NCBI RefSeq assembly: GCF_030052995.1
Contig: NZ_JASJPW010000001.1
Location: 1,050,501 to 1,114,500 of the forward strand
Reading direction: 5' to 3'
Origin: Gemmobacter sp. 24YEA27
GTDB taxonomy: Bacteria; Pseudomonadota; Alphaproteobacteria; Rhodobacterales; Rhodobacteraceae
Length of the DNA stretch: 64,000 nucleotides
In this document: piece by piece, positions 7,966 through 15,914 of the stretch
Numbering within the stretch: position 1 is the first letter of the stretch
How the letters are laid out: each line of letters opens with the position of its first letter
Notes under the pieces: generated by a model
Told to the model about the DNA's origin: nothing
The model's input: the letters and a program-made list of their open reading frames with translations, nothing else
The model's database searches: none
Translations under genes and position numbers: made by a program

Positions 7966-9354
7966 GCATCCGGCCTCAGCCAGGGGGAGGGGCTGCCATT
8001 CCAGGCGAAGCGTCAGGCCCTGGTCGGTTGCCGGAAGCGAGAGTTTTGCGCCGTGGCGCATGGCAATCGCGCGCACAAGCGCGAGGCCGAGGCCATGGCC
8101 CCTGATGCCCCGGTCACGGTCGGCGCGGGTGAAACGCTCGAAAATCTCGTCGCCCATGCCCCTGGGCAGGCCAGGGCCGCTATCGGCAATCTCGAGCAGA
8201 TGCAGCGGGCCCGGGGAGAGGGTCAGGCCCAGCCGGTCGCCGGGGGCACAGTATTTGATCGCGTTATCAAGCAGATTGGCCAGCATCTGGGAGATCAGCG
8301 TGCGATCTCCCAGCACCATCAGGCCAGGGGCGATATCCGCCACCGGGATCAGGCCCTTTTCTTCGGCGGCCGCTTCGTAAAGCTCCCAGACCCCTTCCGC
8401 GAGGGAGGAGAGATCAACCGGCAGCAGTCCACCGCCGGAGCCCTGATCCGCCTCGGCGCGCGAGATATCGAGAAGCGCATCGAAGATCCGGATCGCGCCG
8501 CGCATTTCTTCGCGCAACTGGCTGACGGTATTTTCCTGGTCCTTGATGGCCGAGAGCCTCGTCGCCATCCGGTTCAAGGGTGTCCGCATCTCATGCGCGA
8601 TGGTGTCCGAGAGCCGGTGCGTGGCGCGGTTCAGGCTTTCGATCCGGTCCAGCATATGATGCATATGGGTTTCCAGAAGGCCGAACTCATCCGGTTTGCG
8701 CGGGCCGGGCAGGCGGGCTTCGAGATCCCCGGCTGCGACCTGATCCGCGAGCCGGTTCAGCCGCCCGATCCGCCCCATCACCTGGCGCGCCGCGATCCAG
8801 CCCACCAGCGCCGCCGCCGCCAGCAGCGCGAGGGCCAGCCCGATCATCCCTTGCCTCAGCGCCGCCAGCGTTGCATCGACCGGCGCCAGCGGGCGTCCGG
8901 CCAGAAGGCCGAAGCCGCCAGGCAATTCACGCGCCACCACCATCCAGCGGTCTGTGCCCCGGGTGATCTCCTGCGGGGTGGAAAGGTCAAAACCCGCACC
9001 TTGCGGTGCCACATCGGCGGGCCAGCGGTCTTCGGTTCCGGCGAGGATCCGGCCATGGCGGTCGGTCAGCAGCAGGAGTTCCTGCCCGCCAGAGGCCGCA
9101 CGATAGTCAATAGCCTGGCGCAGCGCGATGATGCGGCGCTGGTCGTAAAGCGCGCCAAGACCACTGAGATCGGCGGAGAGCAGATCTTTTTGCGCCTCGG
9201 TCAGCCTCGTCGCCACCAGCCGGTATTGCAGCGCCATCGCGCCCAGCGACAGCACCGCGACCGCCGCTGCCATCAGGCCTGCCAGTCGCAGCGTGGCGCG
9301 GGCCCGGAGCACGGGGCGCGCGGACACAAGGCGCGGCTCCGGATCAGCCGCCAC
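7915..9354 (-). CDS. Membrane sensor histidine kinase of the protease locus
   Basis: About 479 residues from GTG 9354, preceded by GGAGAG; this start overlaps the response-regulator stop by 11 bp, as expected for a coupled pair. A TTG at 9381 would be longer. Two membrane segments (LAGLMAAAVAVLSLGAMALQ and MIGLALALLAAAALVGWIAA) bracket a periplasmic domain of about 130 residues. HAMP and dimerisation regions follow, with the phospho-accepting His254 in DTIAHEMRTPLNRM. The ATPase motifs are N-box NLLDNAIKY, G1 DSGPGLP and G2 GHGLGLAL. The extreme C-terminus (about YLDQEEMPLPLD) is encoded by a dispersed repeat, so the ancestral stop was probably a little earlier. It presumably senses an envelope signal and controls the protease genes on either side. 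Confidence 0.9.
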   Translation of the reverse strand: MAADPEPRLVSARPVLRARATLRLAGLMAAAVAVLSLGAMALQYRLVATRLTEAQKDLLSADLSGLGALYDQRRIIALRQAIDYRAASGGQELLLLTDRHGRILAGTEDRWPADVAPQGAGFDLSTPQEITRGTDRWMVVARELPGGFGLLAGRPLAPVDATLAALRQGMIGLALALLAAAALVGWIAARQVMGRIGRLNRLADQVAAGDLEARLPGPRKPDEFGLLETHMHHMLDRIESLNRATHRLSDTIAHEMRTPLNRMATRLSAIKDQENTVSQLREEMRGAIRIFDALLDISRAEADQGSGGGLLPVDLSSLAEGVWELYEAAAEEKGLIPVADIAPGLMVLGDRTLISQMLANLLDNAIKYCAPGDRLGLTLSPGPLHLLEIADSGPGLPRGMGDEIFERFTRADRDRGIRGHGLGLALVRAIAMRHGAKLSLPATDQGLTLRLEWQPLPLAEAGCLRREYLDQEEMPLPLD

Positions 9355-10054
9355 CGGGCTCTCCGGCCATGGGTTGTGCAAACAGATAGCCTTCGCCCCG
9401 GACCGAGCGGATCACATGGGCGCCGGCCTCTTCCAGTTTGCGCCGCAGCCGCCCGACATGCACGTCGACGACATTGGTGCCTGGGTCGAAATGCAGGTTC
9501 CAGACGGTCTCCAGCAGCTGCATCCGGGTGACGACATGGCCGGCATTCTGCGCGAAAAAGGTGAGCAGCGCGAATTCGCGCGGCGAGACCGGCACATGGC
9601 TGCGCCGCACATGCACGGTGCGCGCCTTCAGCCGGATTTCCAGATCGCCAAAGGCCATAAGGTCATTATCCGCGACCTGGATCGTGCCGCGCCTGAGCAG
9701 GGCGCGCAGCCGGGCGCGGAGCTCCTCGGGCTCATAGGGTTTCGGCAGATAGTCATCGGCGCCCTTTTCGAGCCCCTCGACCCGCTCCGCCGCGCGGCCA
9801 AGCGCCGAAAGCACCAGGATCATCGCGCGCGACCCTCCGGCGCGGATCTGCGCTATGGCGTCAACCCCGTCGCCGCCGGGCAGCATCCGGTCGAGCACGA
9901 TCACCCGGTAATCGCCGCTGGCGGATTCGGTGAGGCCGCCGGCCAGGGTGTCGTGATGGCTGGGCTCGCAGCCAAGCGCGCGCACCTCATTGGCCACGGC
10001 GGCGGCGATGTCGGGGTCGTCCTCGATGATCAGGATGCGGTCGGTCATGGCCAT
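9344..10054 (-). CDS. OmpR/PhoB-family response regulator of the protease locus
   Basis: 236 residues from ATG 10054; ATG 10048 is the alternative (MTDRILIIEDD). The receiver domain carries the acidic pair EDD at residues 11–13, phospho-acceptor Asp55 (VIVLDRMLPGGDG) and the conserved Lys in YLPKPYEP. The C-terminal winged helix is of OmpR type (SPREFALLTFFAQNAGHVV, then VDVHVGRLRRKLE and RGEGYLF). It is the first regulator after the HtrA gene (7 bp gap) and overlaps the kinase gene, so htrA-like–RR–HK–caspase–trypsin can be one transcript. Likely targets are the divergent promoter at 11481–11645 and the region ahead of caspase 1. Confidence 0.92.
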   Translation of the reverse strand: MAMTDRILIIEDDPDIAAAVANEVRALGCEPSHHDTLAGGLTESASGDYRVIVLDRMLPGGDGVDAIAQIRAGGSRAMILVLSALGRAAERVEGLEKGADDYLPKPYEPEELRARLRALLRRGTIQVADNDLMAFGDLEIRLKARTVHVRRSHVPVSPREFALLTFFAQNAGHVVTRMQLLETVWNLHFDPGTNVVDVHVGRLRRKLEEAGAHVIRSVRGEGYLFAQPMAGEPGGG

Positions 10055-10061
10055 TGCAGAT

Positions 10062-11480
10062 TCAGAACACCACAACCGCCGGGTCAAGCACATTCGCGCC
10101 GCCGATGGCACGCGGGCCGGTCGCCGTGCCCCAGGGGTCAAGCCAGAGATGCCGCGTGACCCCGTCCGGCGCCTCGACCAGCAAGAGCGTGGCGGCGGTG
10201 ATTTCCAGCACTTCCAGCCCGGGCCCGTCCATCGCGGCGCCATTCACGGCGCGGATACGGTCGCCTTTGGCGAGGCCTGCGAGTGCGGCGGGGGAGTTGA
10301 TTGTCAGATCCGAGACCCGGCCGTCTTCGCCCTGCACCACGCCAAGCGCCGCGAGACGATAGCTGCGGATACGCTCGGGGACGGGGGGCGCGCCTTCGGG
10401 GCCGCGCAATGTGAGGCCGATCAGGCCGGGCTCGGGCGCGGCGGCGCTGAAATCCAGGACCAGGGTCAGATCCTCGCTCGCGCGGGACAGGGTTATGCCG
10501 GCAGAGCCCGCTCCCAGCACGGCATCAAGCAGGAAGGCGAAATCGCCGGGATTTTGCACCTTTGTGTCATTGACTGACAGGATGATGTCGCCGGCAAGGA
10601 TGCCCGCACCCGCAGCCAGCCCGCCAGGGTTTACCGCATCAACCAGCAGCCCTTCGGCAGCTACTCCCAGCGTATCGGCGAGCTTGCGATCCACGGGCCG
10701 CGCATTCAGGCCGAGCTTCGGGAAGGGCAGCAGGCTCTCATCGATCAGACCGTCGACGATGCGGCTCAGATCGCTGCCTGAAATCGCATAGGCGATACCG
10801 ACAAACATGCGGCTGCCATCGGCGATGCGGCTGTTCATGCCCATAAGGCGCCCTGCTGCGTCGACCAGAGGCCCGCCCGATGATCCTGGATTCACCGCCG
10901 CATCATGCTGGAGGAACATCAGCGGCACCGCGAGATCGATCTGGCGTGCCATGGCCGAGACCATGCCCCGCGTCAGGGTGAATTCCGCGCCAAGCGGCGC
11001 GCCAAGAGCATAGACCTCAAGCCCCGGCAGGGGGGGAGCGTCCGAGACCTCGATGCCGGTCAGCGCGGCACCATCCGGGCCGGCAAGCCCTGGCTCCAGC
11101 TGCAGGATGGCGACATCGCGGGTGCTGTCGCGGCCGATCACGGTGGCGATCACCACATTGCCCTGCCGGTCGGTGACGCGCACCTCTTCCGCCGCGCCTA
11201 CCACATGGGCATTGGTCACGGCGATATCCGCGACGCCTGCCCAGATAAAGGCCGAGCCGAGAAAGGCATCCTCGCGATCCGCGCTGCGCACCACCAGAAC
11301 CTGATCCATCGCCAGATCGGTTGCGGCCCGGAGAGGCGCAGAGACGGGCGCAATGGTCTCGGCCCGCGCGGCAGTGGAAACCCCAACCATTTGCAGCGTC
11401 TGAACAGCGAGGATGGCGGCAAGCAGCGGGGCCGCAAAGCGGGGCCAGGCCCTGTTCCGGACCCTTTTATCGAGGTGCAT
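10062..11480 (-). CDS. Secreted HtrA/DegP-like serine protease with PDZ domains
   Basis: 472 residues. A long N-region and hydrophobic core end near STAARAE, consistent with export. The catalytic triad is visible: His92 (TNAHVVG), Asp122 (RDVAILQL) and Ser201 (NPGSSGGPL). Two PDZ-like segments follow, one around residues 270–350 (GLLVDAVNPGGLAAGAGILAG) and a weaker one near 380–450 (SPAALAGLAKGDRIRAVNG). The start at 11480 has GGAG about 10 bases upstream. Canonical HtrA proteins act in periplasmic quality control. Here the gene heads a unit with a two-component system, a caspase and a trypsin-like protease, which argues for a dedicated role rather than the housekeeping degP, though that is inference. 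Confidence 0.88.
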   Translation of the reverse strand: MHLDKRVRNRAWPRFAAPLLAAILAVQTLQMVGVSTAARAETIAPVSAPLRAATDLAMDQVLVVRSADREDAFLGSAFIWAGVADIAVTNAHVVGAAEEVRVTDRQGNVVIATVIGRDSTRDVAILQLEPGLAGPDGAALTGIEVSDAPPLPGLEVYALGAPLGAEFTLTRGMVSAMARQIDLAVPLMFLQHDAAVNPGSSGGPLVDAAGRLMGMNSRIADGSRMFVGIAYAISGSDLSRIVDGLIDESLLPFPKLGLNARPVDRKLADTLGVAAEGLLVDAVNPGGLAAGAGILAGDIILSVNDTKVQNPGDFAFLLDAVLGAGSAGITLSRASEDLTLVLDFSAAAPEPGLIGLTLRGPEGAPPVPERIRSYRLAALGVVQGEDGRVSDLTINSPAALAGLAKGDRIRAVNGAAMDGPGLEVLEITAATLLLVEAPDGVTRHLWLDPWGTATGPRAIGGANVLDPAVVVF

Positions 11481-11541
11481 TCTTACAGTCTCCGGCTCTT
11501 TCTCAACGCTGTCGGCAGGTTAGACCGCCGGGCCGCCCGGG

Positions 11542-11565
11542 GTCACATGACAAAGCCCGTCACAT
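11542..11565. promoter_or_regulatory. Repeated GTCACAT motif in the divergent protease-locus promoter region
   Basis: GTCACAT occurs at 11542–11548 and again at 11559–11565, a 17-bp direct repeat. Overlapping it is TGACA-AAGCC-CGTCA (11548–11562), similar in layout to the inverted repeat ahead of caspase 1. The 165-bp region separates the htrA-like unit (minus) from the secreted protein C/caspase 2 unit (plus), so one regulator could control both. Confidence 0.35.
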
Positions 11566-11645
11566 TGAGATTGTGCGTTTACAGCCCGCATCCATCGCCC
11601 CATCCTGCCGCAATCCGAAACAGCCCCGTGACCCGAGCAGATCCC

Positions 11646-12284
11646 ATGACCCTTTCCGCCCGTATCGCCGCCCGGCTGGCCAGTTCTGTCATGATCGCCC
11701 TGCTGGCCCCTGCAGCAAAAGCCGAAGGGCCGGGCCCGCTGCGTCAGGCGGCGCTGTCGGCCGAGCTTTACGCCCGGGGGCTGGCGGAGCAGGATCCGCT
11801 CCTGATCCTCGCTGCCGCACAATTGCGCAAGTCGGTCGATATGCAACCGCTGGAACCGGACCCCCAGGGGGCTGCGCCCGCCTTCGCCCCGCTTGGATGG
11901 GAGGCGATGATCGCAAGCGCGGTCGCGCTGACCAGTGATGGCGATCCGCTCAGGGAACTGGCCGAGGATATCACCGCACAAAGCTGGAAGGGCGTCATTC
12001 ATGGCCCGGTCTACCGGATCGGCGCGCTGGAGGGAGGCGCGGAGACCCGGTTGCCGGATCTCTCGTTCCGGGGCGGTGAGTATGCCGAAGTCTATGCCGA
12101 GGCCGAGCCGGGCCTCGATCTCAACATCACCATTCTCGATTCCGAAGGCCGTGAAGTCTGTTCCGACACGGATCCCACCCATGTCGCCTATTGTGGCTGG
12201 ACTCCGGCGGCGGATGGCAGCTTTACCCTGGTCATTGTGAATTCAAGCGCGCGGGATGCCGGGTTCGCGCTTATGACCAACTGA
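11646..12284 (+). CDS. Small secreted protein C of the caspase/trypsin locus (PPC-like C-terminal domain)
   Basis: 212 residues with a signal peptide (MTLSARIAARLASSVMIALL, ending about PAAKAEG). It is paralogous to the proteins at 2989 and 3822. The N-terminal helix pattern (ALSAELYARGLAEQDPLLIL) aligns with theirs. The C-terminal beta domain contains LDLNITILDSEGREVCSD and VAYCGWTPAADGSF, with the same two cysteines, and it ends FALMTN like its relatives. It lies 27 bp ahead of caspase 2 on the same strand, giving a tight two-gene unit, so one such protein is physically coupled to a caspase gene. No catalytic residues are apparent. Confidence 0.8.
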   Translation: MTLSARIAARLASSVMIALLAPAAKAEGPGPLRQAALSAELYARGLAEQDPLLILAAAQLRKSVDMQPLEPDPQGAAPAFAPLGWEAMIASAVALTSDGDPLRELAEDITAQSWKGVIHGPVYRIGALEGGAETRLPDLSFRGGEYAEVYAEAEPGLDLNITILDSEGREVCSDTDPTHVAYCGWTPAADGSFTLVIVNSSARDAGFALMTN

Positions 12285-12311
12285 CTGAATATACGCCAGA
12301 AAGGGCAGGAC

Positions 12312-14441
12312 ATGATCCGCAGGTTTCTTCTGACCACGGCGCTTGGGCTACTGGCCTTCCCGGCGCTGGCGCGCGAGAATTACGCGTTGCTGATCGGAGC
12401 GAGCGATTATCAGAATATCGAAAAGCGCTGGTCCCTGAAGGGGCCGAAAAACGATATGGACCTGGTGGCGAATTACCTGCTGACCGAGGCGCCGGTGCCG
12501 TTTCAGGCGGAAAACGTCACGGTGCTGACCGATAAGGAGGGTGCCGAGCCGGCGACTTTGGGCAATATCCGCGCGGCTTTTGCCGATCTGACCGCAAAGG
12601 CGCGGCCGGGCGATTTCATCTATCTCCACCTTTCGGGTCATGGCACCCGCGCCCCGGCGCTGGATCCCGAATCTGAACCCGATGGCCTCGACGAGCTGTT
12701 CCTGCCGGTCGATATCGGCAGCTGGAACAACACGGTCGGCACGGTCGAAAATGCGCTGGTCGATGATGAGATCGGCCAGCTGCTCGACGGGTTGCGCGCG
12801 AAGGGCGCCGATGTGTGGATCGTGCTCGACAGCTGTCATTCCGGCACCGCCACCCGCGCCATCGAGACCGAAGACGATGTGGTGATGCGCCAGCTTGATC
12901 CCGCCGCGCTGGGGATCACGGATGAGATGATCGACGCGGCGGTCGACCGGGCGTCAGCTATGGCAGAGGTTGCGAACCGAGGTATCGGCAGCGGGGCTGC
13001 GGGCAATGGAACCGGGGGCGGGGTTTCCTTCCTGCTGAAGGAGGCAACCGTGGCGGCTGAAGGCGTGGAGCCCGGCGGTCTGGTGGCCTTTTACGCCGCG
13101 CAAAGCACCGAAATGACACCTGAGATGCGGCTGCCGCGCGGCGCCCCCGACCGCAAATCACAGGGCGTTTTCACCTTCACCCTGTTCGAGACGCTCGCGG
13201 AATATCCTGGTGCCACTTACGGCCAGGTCGCGCAGGAGGTCCTGCGCAAATATGCTTTGCGCGGAACCGCGAAATCGACGCCCTTGTTCGAGGGCGATCT
13301 GGACCGTGTGGTCTTTGGCGGCGAGGCGCGGGCGCGGGTCTCGCAATGGCCGGCGGTGGCGACGGATGCCGGTTTCACCCTGAATGCCGGCACGCTGCAC
13401 GGGCTCGCCGTCGGGACCGAGCTGGCCGTTATGGCATCCGCTGCCGATGGCAGCGACAAGGCGCTCGGGCTGGTCCGGGTGACCTCGGCCGATACGTTCA
13501 GCGCGACGACCGGGACCTTCGCGGGCGAGCTGCCCGAAGGGGTCTGGCTGCGGCGCAAAGAGGCGGGGCTGGATTTTTCGCTGACCGTGGCGCTGCCGCC
13601 CGGGGACTCGGCCCCGGCGCTGGCCCTCGCAGCCGCGATGGAGGATCTGCGCGAGATCGCGGGCCCGCGCCTGACCTTTGTGAAGGCGGGATCCGAGGCT
13701 GATCTGGCGCTGGCGGTGCTCCCGGACAGCGCGACGCCGGACACGCTCTGGATCCTGCCCGGCACCGGGCTTGCGGAAAGCGGCATCCAGGCGCCGAAGG
13801 TGGAAACCGCTGGCGTGGCGCCGGGGGACCTTGCCGGCAATCTGCAGGAAAAACTGACCGCGATTGCCAAAGCGGTGAACCTGATGAAGCTTGGCGCGGC
13901 GCTTGGGCCAGCGAACGGGCCGGGGGCACTTGATGTTCAGGTCGAGCTTCTGACCCGCAATGCCGATCACCCGACTCTGCGCGGGTTGCCCCTGGTGCCA
14001 GTGCCGGAACTGGTGACCAATGATGAGGTGCATGTTCTGGCCAGGAACAATATGGACCAGCCGGTCGATGTGAATGTGCTTTATATCGGCGCCGATTACT
14101 CGATCACGCACTTTTATGCCGGGCGGCTGCATCCGGGCGAAGAGATCAGAAAGGGGCTTTTTGCGATCGGAGGCGAGAGCATGGGGCAAGAGCGGATGAT
14201 CGTGGTGATGACCCCCGCGGCGCCCCATAGCAAGGTCGAGGATCTGAGCTGGCTTGCCCAGGACGCCGTGCGCAGCACGGGCCCCGGCGGTGGCTTTGCC
14301 GGCTCGCTCTATGAGGCGGGGTTTGGCCAGGGCACGCGGGGTGCGATTGCACTGAGCGATGACAGCGCGACGTCCGGCCCGGCGCCGGCGATCCTTCAGG
14401 TCGAGCTGCGCACCAGAGCGGATCAATCCGGGGCGGAGTGA
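12312..14441 (+). CDS. Secreted caspase-family protein (C14 p20 fold), caspase 2 of the locus
   Basis: 709 residues with a short signal peptide (MIRRFLLTTALGLLAFPALA). The p20 caspase domain carries catalytic His110 (HLSGHGTR) and Cys175 (LDSCHSGTATR). The first strand is followed by IGASDYQNIEKRWSLKGPKND, the same layout as caspase 1. A Gly-rich linker (around residues 225–240, GIGSGAAGNGTGGG) interrupts the domain. The C-terminal third has the DUF4384-like module shared with caspase 1 (LARNNMDQPVDVNVLYIGAD, then LHPGEEIRKGLFAIGG). It is second in a unit with secreted protein C and is divergently transcribed from the htrA-like/two-component unit. Substrates are unknown; candidates are the trypsin zymogen and the small secreted proteins. 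Confidence 0.88.
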   Translation: MIRRFLLTTALGLLAFPALARENYALLIGASDYQNIEKRWSLKGPKNDMDLVANYLLTEAPVPFQAENVTVLTDKEGAEPATLGNIRAAFADLTAKARPGDFIYLHLSGHGTRAPALDPESEPDGLDELFLPVDIGSWNNTVGTVENALVDDEIGQLLDGLRAKGADVWIVLDSCHSGTATRAIETEDDVVMRQLDPAALGITDEMIDAAVDRASAMAEVANRGIGSGAAGNGTGGGVSFLLKEATVAAEGVEPGGLVAFYAAQSTEMTPEMRLPRGAPDRKSQGVFTFTLFETLAEYPGATYGQVAQEVLRKYALRGTAKSTPLFEGDLDRVVFGGEARARVSQWPAVATDAGFTLNAGTLHGLAVGTELAVMASAADGSDKALGLVRVTSADTFSATTGTFAGELPEGVWLRRKEAGLDFSLTVALPPGDSAPALALAAAMEDLREIAGPRLTFVKAGSEADLALAVLPDSATPDTLWILPGTGLAESGIQAPKVETAGVAPGDLAGNLQEKLTAIAKAVNLMKLGAALGPANGPGALDVQVELLTRNADHPTLRGLPLVPVPELVTNDEVHVLARNNMDQPVDVNVLYIGADYSITHFYAGRLHPGEEIRKGLFAIGGESMGQERMIVVMTPAAPHSKVEDLSWLAQDAVRSTGPGGGFAGSLYEAGFGQGTRGAIALSDDSATSGPAPAILQVELRTRADQSGAE

Positions 14442-14456
14442 TCCGGGGCTTTGTGA

Positions 14457-15611
14457 TCAGGCCCGGGGCGGCGCGCCTTTCGGCATCGGATTCTTCGCCT
14501 TGTTATAGGGTTTCCAGTCACTGATATCGGGGTAGAACTGTTTGCGCCAGGCGCGCACCCGGGGGTTCATCGCGCGTTTCCACAAGGGCGGGATCATCGC
14601 GAGACTGGTCATCACCGGATAGCCGAAGGGCAGCTGCGGCGCCTCGTCTTTCTCGTAATTCTGCAAGAGCGGGAAGCGCCGGTCGGGTTTATAATGGTGA
14701 TCCGAATGGCGCTGGAGGTTGATCAGGAGCCAGTTCGTGGCCCTGTGTGCTGCATTCCAGGAATGGCGCGGCAGGGCATGTTCATAGCGCCCCTCGCCCA
14801 GATGACGGCGGGTGAGGCCGTAATGTTCAACATAATTCACCAGCTCCAGCTGCCATTGCGCGATCAGGGCCTGGGCCGCGAAGATCAGAAGGCCTTCCGG
14901 GCCGCCAAGCGCAACTGCGAGCGCGAGGAAGGCGGCCTGAAACGCCCAATAGCGCCAGAACGGGTTCGTCCGGTGCCACCAGGGCAGGTTCCTGCGCGCC
15001 AGCATTGCCGTTTCCGAGGCAAAGGCCGAGCGGCGCTGGCCGATCAGAACCCGGGGGAAAAAGCGGTGGAAGCCCTCGTTATAGCGGGCGGTGACCGTGT
15101 CGCGCGGCGTGCCGACATAGAGGTGATGTACGCGCATATGTTCAGAGCGGAAATGCGAATGCAGCACCGAGGCGAGGAGGAGATCTGCGGCCAGGCGCTC
15201 GATCTTCGGTTTCTGGTGGAGGAGCTCATGCGCATAATTCAGCCCGATGGTGCCGGCCATGACGCCCATGCCAAAGACCATGCCGGCTTTCTCCCAGCCG
15301 GTCATGGCGCTTTGCGGCAGATACCAGAGGGTGACGGCAAGGGTGGCAAGCTGGATCGGCACCCAGATCAGCGTCAGCAGCGTATAGACCCTGAGCTGGT
15401 CATCGGGGGTGTCGGGATCCGCATTGTCTTTGTTCAGGCCCAGAGCGGCATCGAGGGCGGGGAACAGGATCCAGCAATAGGCGGGGAGTGCCAGAACCCA
15501 GAGCCCGCCCCAGGTCAGGCCGGCGACCGCGATAGGCAGGGTGCCGAGGGAAAGCCAGAAGGGCAGGGCTTGCGCGGGGCTGGCCAGGGTGTCGGGTGAG
15601 AGCTGCGCCAT
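14457..15611 (-). CDS. alkB: AlkB-type alkane 1-monooxygenase / membrane fatty-acid hydroxylase
   Basis: 384 residues from ATG 15611, which follows GGAGGACGATC. It is an integral membrane di-iron enzyme. Histidine clusters are visible as HELLH, HSHFRSEHMRVHH, NYVEHYG and HSDHH, in the order seen in AlkB. The flanking hydrophobic segments fit six transmembrane helices. The family hydroxylates medium-chain n-alkanes at the terminal carbon using rubredoxin-delivered electrons; no rubredoxin gene is adjacent. Close relatives include uncharacterised fatty-acid desaturase-like proteins, so the substrate remains open. The gene converges on caspase 2 with a 15-bp gap. Confidence 0.85.
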   Translation of the reverse strand: MAQLSPDTLASPAQALPFWLSLGTLPIAVAGLTWGGLWVLALPAYCWILFPALDAALGLNKDNADPDTPDDQLRVYTLLTLIWVPIQLATLAVTLWYLPQSAMTGWEKAGMVFGMGVMAGTIGLNYAHELLHQKPKIERLAADLLLASVLHSHFRSEHMRVHHLYVGTPRDTVTARYNEGFHRFFPRVLIGQRRSAFASETAMLARRNLPWWHRTNPFWRYWAFQAAFLALAVALGGPEGLLIFAAQALIAQWQLELVNYVEHYGLTRRHLGEGRYEHALPRHSWNAAHRATNWLLINLQRHSDHHYKPDRRFPLLQNYEKDEAPQLPFGYPVMTSLAMIPPLWKRAMNPRVRAWRKQFYPDISDWKPYNKAKNPMPKGAPPRA

Positions 15612-15914
15612 GATCGTCCTCCGGTCGCGGCGGATGGTAACGCCGGAGCGGGCGCGGATCAACGCGACGAAATGTACGGCTGAGGCTGTGCGGAGCTCTC
15701 ACGCAGAGGGCGGGGATTTTATGGCAGCCGGAGGAGAGATGGCAGAGATCGGGCCGGTGCCCGGCGCGACGTGAAGGCCATATGCTGCGAGCATAGTTTT
15801 TCCATACCCGACCTTGCGGGAGAGGATGCATTTTGCGCCGGCTCGTGAACCCGGGGCGGTCGTGACCGCTGTCACGGCGCCAGCAGGCTGTTCATGTCTG
15901 GTCTGTCTTTGCCA
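15612..15914. other. 303-bp intergenic region, alkB promoter side
   Basis: This lies between the alkB start and the restored 3' end of mutY, both on the minus strand. It holds the alkB ribosome binding site. No open frame with family resemblance, tRNA or clear terminator was recognised. Confidence 0.5.

Noticed and set aside
9355..9381. TTG 9381 as the histidine-kinase start
   Set aside because: GTG 9354 has a GGAGAG site and gives a normal short N-terminal tail before the first membrane helix.
2989..14441. Reading the caspase/trypsin locus as an anti-phage defence system
   Set aside because: Bacterial defence proteases of these folds usually act in the cytoplasm with gasdermins, NTPases or nucleases. 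Here the proteases and small proteins all carry export signals and none of those partners is present.
15541..15774. Plus-strand frame of 77 codons across the alkB start
   Set aside because: It overlaps the coding start and ribosome binding site of alkB and has no family resemblance.
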